Source: Amycolatopsis tucumanensis (GTDB lineage: Bacteria > Actinomycetota > Actinomycetes > Mycobacteriales > Pseudonocardiaceae). From it: DNA of 64,000 nt. The translations under genes were made by a program, and so were the position numbers. The stretch is taken from the NCBI RefSeq assembly GCF_021654135.1, contig NZ_JAKGSD010000008.1:124001-188000 (forward strand), written 5' to 3'. Within the stretch, counting starts at the first letter, position 1, and each line of letters starts with the position of its first letter. Shown piece by piece: positions 9,388-18,266 of the stretch. The notes under the pieces are model-generated. The model did not search any database. It had not been told where the DNA came from and saw only the letters and a program-made list of their open reading frames with translations.

Positions 9388-10566
9388 ATGGCGACCGGTC
9401 AGGCACGGCGACTGTGGCTCTCGCTGCCCGCGGAGCTCGCCCGGCGGTTCCGCCCGCACGCGGACCGGCTGGCGACGAGGATCCTCGACGAGATCCAGCA
9501 CGCGGTGCCCGAGTACGCCAAGCCGCTGGAGGGGCAGTTCGGCGAGGTGATCGTGCGGGCCATCGAACAGGCGGTGGTGAGCTGCCTGGACAGCATCGAG
9601 GACACGCGGTCCACACCGGACCGCTGGGGCAAGTTGTTCCACGAGGTCGGCAAGCGCGTCTACCACGACGGCGGGAGCCTGAACTCGTTGCAGGCGGCGT
9701 ACCGCGCTGGCGGCCAGGCGGCTTGGCGGTACGTGTCGAACTTCGGCCAGTCGATGCGGTTGCCGGTGCCGATGCTGTGCGTGAGCGCGGAAGCGATCTT
9801 CGCTTACGTGGACGAGATTTCGTCGTACTCCGTGGAGGGTTACACGCTGGCACAGGCACGTGCGACGGGCACGCTGGAGCGGCGGCGGCGCCGGCTGCTG
9901 GAGCTGATCCTTGCGACGCCACCGTCATCGCCCGCGGCGGTGGCGTCGATGGCGGAGGCAGCGCAGTGGAGGTTGCCCGAGTGGGTCACCGTGGTCGCGC
10001 TGGAGCCGCTGACGGAGGAGCAGTTCGCTCCCACCCTCGGCGACGACGTGTTGCTGGACCTGGAAGGCGCCGAGCCGTGCCTGATCACGCCGGACCCGTC
10101 CCGGGACCTGCCGGAAATGCCCCACTGGCGGGCAGCCGTGGGCCCCCGCGTACGGCTCTCGGACGCCGCAACGTCCCTCCACTGGGCGCGACGCACGCTG
10201 GAGTTGATGAGAGGTGGCGTGATCCCGGCCGCGCAGGTGGTGCATGCGGCGGACCACCTGACGACGCTGTGGTTGCTGCAGGAACGTTTCCTGCTGGACG
10301 AGTTGTCGGCCCGGGTGCTGGCCCCGTTCGCATCCCTGACGGCGAAGCAGCAGCTACGGCTGGCCGAGACGCTCCTGGCGTGGCTCAAGTGCAACGGAGC
10401 CACCCTGGAGATCGCCCGGTTGCTGGACATCCACCCGCAAACGGTGCGGTACCGAGTGGCGCAGCTGACGGAGTTGTTCGGAGCCCGCCTGGGCGACCCC
10501 CAGGAGCGGCTGAAGATGCAAATCACGCTGGAGGCGCACCACTTGCTCGGCACGAAGCCGGAGTAG
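9388..10566 (+). CDS. PucR-type transcriptional regulator
   Basis: 392 residues from ATG 9388; the upstream in-frame ATG at 9352 is less likely because it adds a region without family character. The N-terminal part (about 25-150) is helical, with SIEDTRSTPDRW and AAYRAGGQAAWRYV typical of actinobacterial RsbRD-N-like sensor domains. The C-terminal PucR helix-turn-helix reads LAETLLAWLKCNGATLEIAR followed by LDIHPQTVRYRVAQL. It is divergent from the MMPL-to-PKS operon with a 176-bp shared upstream region, so it is a candidate regulator of that operon. No effector can be named. Confidence 0.85.
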   Translation: MATGQARRLWLSLPAELARRFRPHADRLATRILDEIQHAVPEYAKPLEGQFGEVIVRAIEQAVVSCLDSIEDTRSTPDRWGKLFHEVGKRVYHDGGSLNSLQAAYRAGGQAAWRYVSNFGQSMRLPVPMLCVSAEAIFAYVDEISSYSVEGYTLAQARATGTLERRRRRLLELILATPPSSPAAVASMAEAAQWRLPEWVTVVALEPLTEEQFAPTLGDDVLLDLEGAEPCLITPDPSRDLPEMPHWRAAVGPRVRLSDAATSLHWARRTLELMRGGVIPAAQVVHAADHLTTLWLLQERFLLDELSARVLAPFASLTAKQQLRLAETLLAWLKCNGATLEIARLLDIHPQTVRYRVAQLTELFGARLGDPQERLKMQITLEAHHLLGTKPE

Positions 10567-10590
10567 CGGGGCGATGTCGCTGCACGCGGC

Positions 10591-11463
10591 TCACACCGGA
10601 GGCAGGCTGTGCTCCAGGTCGTTGAGCAGCGCCTGGACGGGACCCCAGCAGAGCATGACCGTATCTCCGTCGAACCGCGGCTGCTCGGCCAGCTCCTTGC
10701 GCGGGTGGATGAAGTTTCTGAAGTCACGCACGGTGTGCGCGAATGTCGTGGCGTCGAGCTGCACCCAGTCCTTGACGAACGCGGTGTCGATCAGCAGTTC
10801 CATGGACGCGAAGTCCGCAGAAACGCGCTTTCCCGAGCGCTTTTCCGCAGGGATCCGCTGACGTACGTCCGGAAAACCGTTCGTCCGCAGGTCATCGTCA
10901 CGCTCGAGGAGGACCGAGAGCAGCAACCCTTCGATGAACGTTCCGATGCCGATCGTCGCCATCCGGTAGGCGCCGTTCGAGAAGCAGATTCGGGTCTCCT
11001 CGACCCTGCCCATCAGCACCTCCACAGTCGCCGGGTCACTGATCAGCTTCTCCAGCCTGCCGCGAAGATCCGGTGGTTCGGCGAAGGTCGGTGCAGATCC
11101 GTCCGAGCCCGCCTGCCCGACGACCGGCCGACCGCCAACCAGCGTGACGACAAGACCTTCCGGTTCGAGTCTCGCGTTGACAACCTCACGGAACTCATTC
11201 GCGCTGACCTCACCATCGTCATACTCGACGGGGTCACAAAGCCGGCACAGGAGACGTTCGATCTCGGCCAGGTTCTCGCGCCGCTTCTCCAGTTGTTCCC
11301 GGAGCCACGGCACTCGCGGCGAGCCATCGTAATCAGGCACGTCCTCCCACTGCGCGTTCCGCAGCAGCTCCTCGAGTTCATAACCCTTGCGTTCATAAGG
11401 ACCGCCGATATCGACGATGATCTTCGCCAGACGATCGAGCGTCCGCGGGTCCAACGGAACCAT
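10591..11463 (-). CDS. Hypothetical protein resembling AbiJ-type abortive infection proteins, partner of the helicase
   Basis: 290 residues from ATG 11463, which has AGGAGGAG upstream and begins 1 nt after the stop of the helicase gene, so translation is coupled. The N-terminal third (helical, with PYERKGYELEELLRNAQW and NEFREVVNARLEPEGL) resembles AbiJ N-terminal domains. The C-terminal half, with YRMATIGIGTFIEGLLLSVL and the motif DFRNFIHPRKEL, resembles the DUF4145/HEPN-like C-terminal parts of abortive infection proteins. R-N-x-x-H is reminiscent of the HEPN Rx4-6H RNase motif (here RNFIH). The domain calls are by eye. Inferred role: effector or accessory subunit of a phage-defence unit. 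Confidence 0.6.
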   Translation of the reverse strand: MVPLDPRTLDRLAKIIVDIGGPYERKGYELEELLRNAQWEDVPDYDGSPRVPWLREQLEKRRENLAEIERLLCRLCDPVEYDDGEVSANEFREVVNARLEPEGLVVTLVGGRPVVGQAGSDGSAPTFAEPPDLRGRLEKLISDPATVEVLMGRVEETRICFSNGAYRMATIGIGTFIEGLLLSVLLERDDDLRTNGFPDVRQRIPAEKRSGKRVSADFASMELLIDTAFVKDWVQLDATTFAHTVRDFRNFIHPRKELAEQPRFDGDTVMLCWGPVQALLNDLEHSLPPV

Positions 11464-11464
11464 C

Positions 11465-14400
11465 TCAGTTCTCCTCCTGGTCAGCCAGCCTCTGTGCGAC
11501 ATCGATCGCGGCAGTGAGTCGTTCAACGATCCGCGGGCCGCGGCGCTGGAAACCCAGCTCGGTCATCGCCTGGGTCAACCGCTCGTCACGGCTGAGATGC
11601 AGGCGATCGGTCATCAGCCACCGGCACACGTCGACGAGCTGACGTTCCGTGTACTGCTGGATCGACAGCCCCGGAATGACGCGGGGCCGTGGACCCCGCG
11701 TGACCGAAACCTCCTCGGCGAGCTGGATGTCGTCGTCCGGGACGGGCTCCTCCTCCACCGGCGCGTCGGCTTCATCCATCGCTTGCTGCCAGGCCGCGAT
11801 GATTCGCTCAGTCTCTTTGGCGGGATCGGCGAACCAAGCCGACGACCACAACCTGTGGAAGCGCCAGCCGAGTTTTTCCAGGTGCGCCTGCCGCAGACGG
11901 TCCCGGTCCCGAGCTGACGGAGCGCGATGGTATCGATCACCGTCGGCTTCGACAGCAAGCACCATACGTCCGGGATGGTCGCGATGCCCCAGCGCGAAAT
12001 CGATCCAGTAATCCGAGAATCCCCATTGCGGATAGACCGGCACGCCACGTTCGATCAAGGCGTCGTGGATGGAGCGCTCAAAGCCGTTCAGCGGCCGATT
12101 GCCCAGCGAACCCACCTGTTCAATCCGCCCGAGCCGCTCAGCGAAGTCCAGATAGCGGCGCAGAAGTTCGGTTCCCGTGACGTCGGGCGAAGGGTCGAGG
12201 TCGGCGGACGAGAATGAGGCGACCACGGTCATCCGGTTCTTCGCCCGCGTAACAGCTACGTTCACCCGGCGCTCGCTGCCCTTCCGGTTCAGCAAACCGA
12301 AGCTCGTCCGGTTGATCCGCCCCGAAGCGCTGCGCGCCACGCCCAGGCTGAGGATGATCGCGTCGCGCTCGTCGCCCTGAACGCTCTCCAGGTTCTTGAC
12401 AAAGAACCGGCGGGTGAGTTCCACCTCTTCTGAGAAGAACTCCTCCAGCTCAGGGTTCTCACGACGAGCTTGCGCCAGCCGGCGTTCGATTCGGGCCTGG
12501 TGCTTTTCACCAGGTGTGATCACACCGAGGCTTTCGTGAGGCCGCGTCCGCGCGTGGTTCATGATCAGCTCGACGACCCGGTCCACCTCGGCAGGCGCAG
12601 AGCCGTCCTGACCTGGCGATGCCTCGCCGTTCACCAATTCCAGTGTGACGGGATTGTCCTTCGCCGGGCCAGGGAAGGTCACCAGCGCATCCCGGTAGAT
12701 CTCGCGGTTGGAGAAGGAAATCAAGCGCTCGTCAGCACTCCGGTAGTGCCACCTCAGCATCTGGGTCGTCGGGATGACGGATCGCAACGCGGTCAGGATA
12801 GATTCGTAGTCACCGAGGTCGTCCTCGTCATCATCCCCGTCCTCGCTGGCGAGGATCCGCTCGAAGTAGGTGGATGGCGGCAACTGCTTCTCGTCACCGG
12901 CGACCACCAACTGCTCACCGCGCATGATGGCCGTGATCGCGTCGTGCGGCTGGATTTGGCTCGCCTCGTCGAACACGACCAGGTCGAAGAGCCGCTCGGC
13001 CGGAAGCATCCGGCTCACGACCAGCGGCGACATCGCCCAGCACGGCCGGAGAGACAGCAGCACATCCGACGCCTGCTGGACGAGTTTGCGGGTGGGCATG
13101 TGCCGGCTCTTCCGGCTCGCCTGTTGCCGTAGCACGCGTGCCTGCTCCGGATACGCGTCACCGGCCTGCCTCGCCATGCGCGCGACCTGCCGCCGCACCC
13201 GACGAGCGGCCTGCGCCCGGTGACGTGTGTCCGCCGCGCGGAAATCATCGGCGGCTCGGTCCTGACGATCGGGGACGAACTGCCCGAGCTCCCTTGACTG
13301 GATCTTGAACTCGTCATCCAGAGACTTCAGCCAAGCACGTCGGAAGGTCTGCCACGCCTGCTCGGCGGTCATGTTCCGCTGGGCGATCTGAGCCAACAGG
13401 TCATCGAGCGCCAGTTGCCGGAAGAATTGCAGGTGCGCGTTCAACGCCGGCATCCGGAACAGCATCTGGCCGTCGCCGCGTAGCTCATCGAGCTTGTGCT
13501 CGACTTCGTGCGCCGGACCGGGAGTCAGATCAGGGCGTCGAGCGGAAGCCGCGACCGCTGCCAGCTGTGTCCGCAGAGTTTGATAATCGCGCATGACTTC
13601 GTCGAGTCCGACCACCTGCGCGGGCACAGTGTGCTGTCCGCCCAGACGATGCCAGCGGCCGCGCTGCTCGAGGACCTGGGTGACCGCGCTGTGCAACGCC
13701 GGGCGCTTCACCAGCCCGTGGCGGGACATCGACCTGAGTTGCTTCACCAGCGCGCGACGTTGCTTCCAGGACAGGGTCAGGTGCGGCGCGTACCGATCGC
13801 GGACTTTCCGATCACCGGTAGCACAGTGGAACGCATCGAGGTGTGCCCCGAAGATTTCCGGCCCGAAGGCCTCGACGCTCTTCGAGACGTCGTCGAGCAG
13901 CCGGAGGACGTGCTCCCAGCTCTCGATGTCCTGGGGAGCGGCCAGCCCTGTTTGCCGAAGCAGGCGGTGCATCCCGTCCTGGCCGCGCCGCAACGTCCCG
14001 TCGGCGAGTTGATCGAGCTCGACCAGGATCTTGCGCACATCGTCCTCGGTTCGGACGTCCGCGTTTGCCCAGGGGGTGTCTCCGCGCAGGATCCGCAAAC
14101 CATCGAGTTCGACGAAGTCCTTCAACCTTCGTTCGACTTCGCGCACCGTGGCCGCGTTCAGCGCCTGCAGGCGGGCGCCGCGGAACACACCAGGCACGCC
14201 GTTGTCCGGTGTGTCCAGCAATTCGGAGCGGACCTCGTATGCGCTGATGTTCCACGGGTCCCGGCGCAGGTGCAGCTCACGGGAGTGGTCGAGGAGACGC
14301 TGCCGGGACGCCACGAGGCGTTCATGCAGCTCCTCGGTGTCGACGGGCGGTTCTTTGGCGACGCGGTCGAGGCTCTGCGCGAGTTGCTGCGCGATCTCCC

Positions 14401-15490
14401 GTTTCGAAGCGTTCTGCTGGTGCAGGTCGAAGACGAGACCATCCAGCCCGACGTCGGCGAGCCTGTTGAGCACCGCTTCGATGGCGGCCCGCTTCTCCGC
14501 TACGAACAGCACCTTCTTCCCTGTCGCCGCCGCACCGGCGATGATGTTCGCGATGGTCTGGCTCTTGCCAGTGCCAGGCGGACCTTCCACCAGGAGGTGC
14601 TGCCCGCCCAGTGCGGTCATGATCGCGCGGTGCTGTGACGAATCGGCGTCCTGGACGAGGTACTCGTCAGCGGGATCGAGCTCGTCGACGCCCGGCGTGT
14701 GGAACTCTCCGGCGTCGGCGATCAGCGCTTGCTTCGCCGGCTCGAACCCGGCAAGTGCGGCGACGAGGTCATGCGAGGTCAGCAGTTCGGTGGCGTTCGC
14801 GAGATCTTCGACCATCGGAAGTTTGACGTAGTTGAAGGTACCGACGACCACCGCGCGTTCGAACGTGAACTCAATGCCGTGAGCAGCGGCAGCATCGGCT
14901 AATCGCGCGTGCAGCCTCTCAGCGAGCTCCACGCCGGTGGTCCCGTCAGCAGCCGACTCGAGGACGTCCTCGAGTCCTTCGACCTCCAGGCCGTAGTGCT
15001 CATCCAGCGCGTGGATCAGGACGGGGTTCAGTTCGGCCTCATCGGTCAAGGCAAGCGTGAAATCACTGTCGGCCGCGGTCCTTGAAGTCAACACGAGTGG
15101 CCGGAGGAGCAAGGGAGCTCGAAGCGCCGGAACACTGCCCTGCCCGTTCCGACGAGCCGAGGCCCGCACCAGCCCGAAGGCAACCCGCCCGACATCGATG
15201 CCCTGTTCCTCATCGAAGATGCGTATCTTGCGGCTCAGGTTCCGCGCTCGTTGACAAGCATCCCGATGCAGTTCCTCATCGGGCACGAGCGCACGCAGCC
15301 TCACCTTGGCGCCGGATTCGAGCGCGGCGAGCGCCTCGGCATCGGCCTGACTCAAATCGAGGGTCGCGGTTTTCGTGTCTCGGAAGTAGAGCAACGTATT
15401 GCGGTGACTTAGGTCGATCAGCCTCTTCCGCCACTCGCCGACCTTGTTTGCGACAACGGTCAGTCGGCGGGTATCCACCTGCGCGGTCAT
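11465..15490 (-). CDS. DUF4011 SF1 helicase with C-terminal Vsr/DUF559-like nuclease (Hhe-type defence protein)
   Basis: 1341 residues. N-terminal DUF4011 region (about 10-280, with WRKRLIDLSHRNTLLYFRD), then an SF1 helicase: Walker A VEGPPGTGKS at 301-310, Walker B VVFDEASQIQP near 840, LESVQGDERDAIILSLG, and the motif VI-like NVAVTRAKNRM near 1083. The C-terminus, about 1130-1240, contains LAVEADGDRYHR and DRDRLRQAHLEKLGWRFHRL, a PD-(D/E)xK nuclease of the Vsr/DUF559 type. This DUF4011-helicase-Vsr order is that of the single-gene anti-phage system Hhe. It is followed 1 nt later by an abortive-infection-like gene. By eye its sequence is less GC-extreme than its neighbours, consistent with horizontal acquisition. 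Confidence 0.88.
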   Translation of the reverse strand: MTAQVDTRRLTVVANKVGEWRKRLIDLSHRNTLLYFRDTKTATLDLSQADAEALAALESGAKVRLRALVPDEELHRDACQRARNLSRKIRIFDEEQGIDVGRVAFGLVRASARRNGQGSVPALRAPLLLRPLVLTSRTAADSDFTLALTDEAELNPVLIHALDEHYGLEVEGLEDVLESAADGTTGVELAERLHARLADAAAAHGIEFTFERAVVVGTFNYVKLPMVEDLANATELLTSHDLVAALAGFEPAKQALIADAGEFHTPGVDELDPADEYLVQDADSSQHRAIMTALGGQHLLVEGPPGTGKSQTIANIIAGAAATGKKVLFVAEKRAAIEAVLNRLADVGLDGLVFDLHQQNASKREIAQQLAQSLDRVAKEPPVDTEELHERLVASRQRLLDHSRELHLRRDPWNISAYEVRSELLDTPDNGVPGVFRGARLQALNAATVREVERRLKDFVELDGLRILRGDTPWANADVRTEDDVRKILVELDQLADGTLRRGQDGMHRLLRQTGLAAPQDIESWEHVLRLLDDVSKSVEAFGPEIFGAHLDAFHCATGDRKVRDRYAPHLTLSWKQRRALVKQLRSMSRHGLVKRPALHSAVTQVLEQRGRWHRLGGQHTVPAQVVGLDEVMRDYQTLRTQLAAVAASARRPDLTPGPAHEVEHKLDELRGDGQMLFRMPALNAHLQFFRQLALDDLLAQIAQRNMTAEQAWQTFRRAWLKSLDDEFKIQSRELGQFVPDRQDRAADDFRAADTRHRAQAARRVRRQVARMARQAGDAYPEQARVLRQQASRKSRHMPTRKLVQQASDVLLSLRPCWAMSPLVVSRMLPAERLFDLVVFDEASQIQPHDAITAIMRGEQLVVAGDEKQLPPSTYFERILASEDGDDDEDDLGDYESILTALRSVIPTTQMLRWHYRSADERLISFSNREIYRDALVTFPGPAKDNPVTLELVNGEASPGQDGSAPAEVDRVVELIMNHARTRPHESLGVITPGEKHQARIERRLAQARRENPELEEFFSEEVELTRRFFVKNLESVQGDERDAIILSLGVARSASGRINRTSFGLLNRKGSERRVNVAVTRAKNRMTVVASFSSADLDPSPDVTGTELLRRYLDFAERLGRIEQVGSLGNRPLNGFERSIHDALIERGVPVYPQWGFSDYWIDFALGHRDHPGRMVLAVEADGDRYHRAPSARDRDRLRQAHLEKLGWRFHRLWSSAWFADPAKETERIIAAWQQAMDEADAPVEEEPVPDDDIQLAEEVSVTRGPRPRVIPGLSIQQYTERQLVDVCRWLMTDRLHLSRDERLTQAMTELGFQRRGPRIVERLTAAIDVAQRLADQEEN

Positions 15491-15820
15491 TCCGCTGCAT
15501 CTCCCTCGCGAAGACGGGCTTACGGCCTGGGTAGCACTTGGCTCCAGGGCCCGCCGTCCCCCGACGAGCCCTACAGAATGCCAGAGGATCTGCGCGCGGG
15601 GAAGCCCCTTTGCCCCCTACTCGCCAGCGTCCACAAGCGGCCACGGTGTTACCGCGAGTGGAGATCGCGCCATCGGCTCCCGATGTCACTGATCGGCGTT
15701 GGAATCACCTGAATGGACGCGACGTTGTGGCCGTTCAGCCCACAGCATGAGATACCGCAGGTCTTCAAATTGCGATGGTCTCTCGCTTAACGGCGGCCGC
15801 GGTGGTTGCGATTCACAGGT
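15491..15820. other. Intergenic region between the divergent helicase and lipoprotein genes
   Basis: About 330 bp that must hold the promoter of the helicase pair and of the lipoprotein gene. No convincing RNA gene, repeat or conserved operator was recognised here. Confidence 0.5.
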
Positions 15821-16219
15821 GTGAAAGCGCGCGTCGCCGGGTTGGTGGCAGCTGTGGTCCTCGCCGCGAGTGCCTGCGGCGAGAAGCCTGCCGCGCCGCC
15901 GGCCACGTCCGCACCGCCGTCGACGTCCATGTCCGCGCCGTCCACCACTTCGCCGCGGGTGGCGACCCCGCCGCCCTCGCCGACCCCGGTGGCACCACCG
16001 CCGAATTCGTCCACCCACACGACGACCAGGCGCTCACCGCGTGCGGACAGCGGACCCGGCTGCGGCCAGCGGGCTGTCAAGGCGGGCCGGTTCAACCCGA
16101 AGTGCCCCGAGTACCAGGGCTACCTCGACCCCGGCGGTCCAGGCCGCGGCAAGACCTCGGGCGACCTGCAGCGCGAGTACGCCTGCGAGCAGGGCTACCT
16201 CCCGAAGAGCGAGTGCTGA
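15821..16219 (+). CDS. Small lipoprotein of unknown function
   Basis: 132 residues from GTG 15821 (MKARVAGLV), chosen because it gives a normal lipoprotein signal with lipobox AASAC; a TTG 15 bp upstream is possible. The mature part is a long Pro/Ser/Thr-rich linker (about 20-75) followed by a compact C-terminal domain of about 55 residues with GCGQRAVKAGRFNPKC, YLDPGGPGRGKTSGDLQ and a terminal YLPKSEC. That domain has four cysteines and may be disulphide-bonded. The gene ends flush against the convergent methyltransferase gene. I do not recognise the domain. Confidence 0.75.
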   Translation: MKARVAGLVAAVVLAASACGEKPAAPPATSAPPSTSMSAPSTTSPRVATPPPSPTPVAPPPNSSTHTTTRRSPRADSGPGCGQRAVKAGRFNPKCPEYQGYLDPGGPGRGKTSGDLQREYACEQGYLPKSEC

Positions 16220-17128
16220 CTACTCCTCCAGCCGCGCCAAGTCCTCGCGCAGCAAGTCCCGCTGCCACGACGTCAGGCGGCGCAGCTGCAGGTCCAGGAT
16301 CGCCCGCGCCTGTAGCTCGCTGACGCCGAGAACCTCCTGCACCGCCGCCTGCGGGTCCGTCGCCTCCCACAGCGCGTCGACCAGGTCGTGGCGCTGGTCG
16401 TAGATCGTCAGCAGCCCGCGCAGCACCGTGGCGCGGTCCTCCCGCGCCCGCCGCCCCCGGGCGCGGAAGAGCGCCGTCCGCAGGCCGGACTTCCCGAACA
16501 GCTCCGAGTCCTCCGGCTGCTCCGCCATGTCCCGCTGCTCGACCACGTCCAGCTCGCCGAAGATCTCGCGCAGGTCCGCCGCCGAATACGCCAGCCCGCC
16601 GCCCGTGCTGCCCTGCTCGTACACCTCCGAGTCGGACAACGCGGCACCGCCGTCGCCGAAGCTGACCAGGCCGAAATAGCCGCCAGGCGCCAGCGACCGC
16701 CGCAGCATGTCCACGTAGCTCAGCCGGCGGTGCGGCGGCAGGTGGTGGAAGCACCCGGAGTCGTAGACCAGGTCGTACGCCCCGCGGAGGGACACCTCGA
16801 AGATGCTCCCGCAGTGGAACCGCACACCGGGCTCCCCAACCGCCCATTCGATCGCGGTTGGCGATATGTCGACCGCGTCCACGTCGAAGCCCTGCGCGGC
16901 CAGGTACCGGGCATTGCGCCCCGCTCCGCAGCCCACGTCCAGCGCGCGCCCCGGCTCGATCAGGCCGCCCTCGATCCAGGCCACCAGGTTCTCGTCCGGC
17001 TTGTCCGCGCCGAACGGCACATCCCGGTCCGCGTGGAAACCGTCCGACCCACCGCCGCGGACGCCCGGCGCCACCATCCCGTCCAGCAGCCGCAGCACGT
17101 CCTCCAGCGAGCGGATCTCCCGGCTCAC
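16220..17128 (-). CDS. Class I SAM-dependent methyltransferase with a C-terminal GyrA-like segment
   Basis: 302 residues from a GTG that overlaps the upstream glyoxalase stop (GTGA). Residues about 15-215 are a class I methyltransferase: the SAM-binding loop is ALDVGCGAGRNARYLA (around 62-77), then VDAVDISPTAIEWA and YDSGCFHHLPPHRR. From about 225 to the end the protein changes character: ATVLRGLLTIYDQRHDLVDA and then LGVSELQARAILDLQLRRLT. This closely matches the segment of DNA gyrase A that precedes its coiled coil and includes the xIQAQAILDxxLxRL motif. A methyltransferase fused to a GyrA fragment is unusual; the tail may be a dimerisation module. Substrate unknown. Confidence 0.85.
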   Translation of the reverse strand: MSREIRSLEDVLRLLDGMVAPGVRGGGSDGFHADRDVPFGADKPDENLVAWIEGGLIEPGRALDVGCGAGRNARYLAAQGFDVDAVDISPTAIEWAVGEPGVRFHCGSIFEVSLRGAYDLVYDSGCFHHLPPHRRLSYVDMLRRSLAPGGYFGLVSFGDGGAALSDSEVYEQGSTGGGLAYSAADLREIFGELDVVEQRDMAEQPEDSELFGKSGLRTALFRARGRRAREDRATVLRGLLTIYDQRHDLVDALWEATDPQAAVQEVLGVSELQARAILDLQLRRLTSWQRDLLREDLARLEE

Positions 17129-17511
17129 CGGTACGTGCCGAAGGTCCAGAGGTTGCCCTCCGGATCCTCGATCGTGCAGATCAGCGACTCGGCCCCGGAA
17201 CCGAACCGGGCGTGCTGCGGCGGCTCCAGGACCGAAGCACCCGCCGCCCGCGCCCGCTCGTACACGCCCGCCACGTCGTCCGTCACGACGTACACCGCGT
17301 TGCTGCCCGCGCGCATCCGCCCGTGCACGCTCTCCACGTGTTTCGTCCCGCCGAACACCAGCCGCCCGCCGCCGGGCCAGCTCACCTCGGCGTGCACCAC
17401 GTCACCGTCGTCGTCCCGGGCGGCGACCTCCTCCGTGAACCCCAGGACGTCGACGAGGAACCGCAGCGCCGCCGACGTGTCGTCGTAGTGCAGGATCGGC
17501 CATACCGTCAT
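17125..17511 (-). CDS. VOC-superfamily (glyoxalase/bleomycin-resistance fold) protein
   Basis: 128 residues from ATG 17511 (MTVWPILHYDD); the longer frame to 17601 runs into the preceding gene and is Arg-rich. Two beta-alpha-beta-beta-beta modules are visible, with LVDVLGFTEEV early and TIEDPEGNLWTFGTY at the end, the usual VOC C-terminal strand with a metal-ligand Glu. It follows the GlcG/PduO-like gene by 13 bp and overlaps the methyltransferase, so it may be the penultimate gene of the diol operon transcript. A role in aldehyde or methylglyoxal handling is possible but not shown. Confidence 0.8.
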   Translation of the reverse strand: MTVWPILHYDDTSAALRFLVDVLGFTEEVAARDDDGDVVHAEVSWPGGGRLVFGGTKHVESVHGRMRAGSNAVYVVTDDVAGVYERARAAGASVLEPPQHARFGSGAESLICTIEDPEGNLWTFGTYR

Positions 17512-17524
17512 GCCCCGGACTCTG

Positions 17525-17944
17525 TCAGCGGCGCCCCCGCTTCGGCAAGGCCGCCACGCCCGCCTCGGCCACCTCGGTGTCCTGCTCGACCGAGCCCGCA
17601 CTGACCCCGACGGCCCCGACCACCTCCCGGCCCCGCACCAGCGGGATCCCGCCGCCGAAGATGACCAGCCCGCCGTTGGTCACCTCGATCCCGTACAAGG
17701 GCGCGCCGGGCGCCGCCGCCTCGCCCAGCTGAGCCGTCGTCATCTTCAGCAGCGCGGCCGTGCGCGCCTTGCGGATCGCGATGTCGATGCTGCCCAGGAT
17801 CGCGCCGTCCTGCCGGGCGAACGCGATCAGGTGCCCACCGTCGTCGACGACGGCCACGTTCATCGGCTGCCCGATCTCCTCGGCCTTCGCCAGCGCGGCT
17901 TCGAGAACCGGCTGGGCATCGGCCAGTGCGAGACGTGGTGCCAC
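17525..17944 (-). CDS. GlcG/HbpS/PduO C-terminal-like (DUF336) protein
   Basis: 139 residues from GTG 17944 with AAGGAGA upstream. The full length is one DUF336 domain: NVAVVDDGGHLIAFARQDGA, KARTAALLK, the glycine run VIFGGGIPLV and VGAVGVSAGSVEQDTEVAEA. The same fold forms the C-terminal half of PduO, the cobalamin adenosyltransferase of propanediol operons, and the haem-binding proteins HbpS and GlcG. The adenosyltransferase half is absent here. It sits 10 bp after the diol dehydratase reactivase small subunit, so it belongs to this operon and probably supports the B12 enzyme or copes with its oxidative damage. Confidence 0.88.
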   Translation of the reverse strand: MAPRLALADAQPVLEAALAKAEEIGQPMNVAVVDDGGHLIAFARQDGAILGSIDIAIRKARTAALLKMTTAQLGEAAAPGAPLYGIEVTNGGLVIFGGGIPLVRGREVVGAVGVSAGSVEQDTEVAEAGVAALPKRGRR

Positions 17945-17954
17945 GTTTTCTCCT

Positions 17955-18266
17955 TCACTTGAGCGGAATCCCGACGACCATGCGGGCCGCGTTGTGTCCG
18001 AGCACCCGCGCGCTGGACAGCGACCCGGTCAGCGCGGGGGAACCGGCCGGGCGTTTGGCGTGGTGGACGCACACCTCGTCCGCGACGCCGATCCCCACAT
18101 CCAAAGAGGACAGTCGAGCAGCTGCATAACCGAGATCAACAGCGTCCCCTTCGGACACCTCCTCGACCACCAGCGGCACGCCCTCCTCCTCCATCCCGGC
18201 ACGGATCTCGCGCAGCGCGGGCGAAGTCACGTCCAGGCACCGCACCACCACCGCCGGCCCCTGCAT
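17955..18266 (-). CDS. pduH: Diol/glycerol dehydratase reactivase small subunit (PduH/DdrB)
   Basis: 103 residues from ATG 18266, which overlaps the stop of the large reactivase subunit (ATGA). Visible features are IRAGMEEEGVPLVVEEV, the acidic stretch that in DdrB mimics the dehydratase medium subunit, and DVGIGVADEVCVHHAKRP. Family role: together with the large subunit it swaps damaged adenosylcobalamin out of inactivated dehydratase using ATP. Longer upstream frames lie inside the large-subunit gene and were discarded. Confidence 0.88.
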   Translation of the reverse strand: MQGPAVVVRCLDVTSPALREIRAGMEEEGVPLVVEEVSEGDAVDLGYAAARLSSLDVGIGVADEVCVHHAKRPAGSPALTGSLSSARVLGHNAARMVVGIPLK

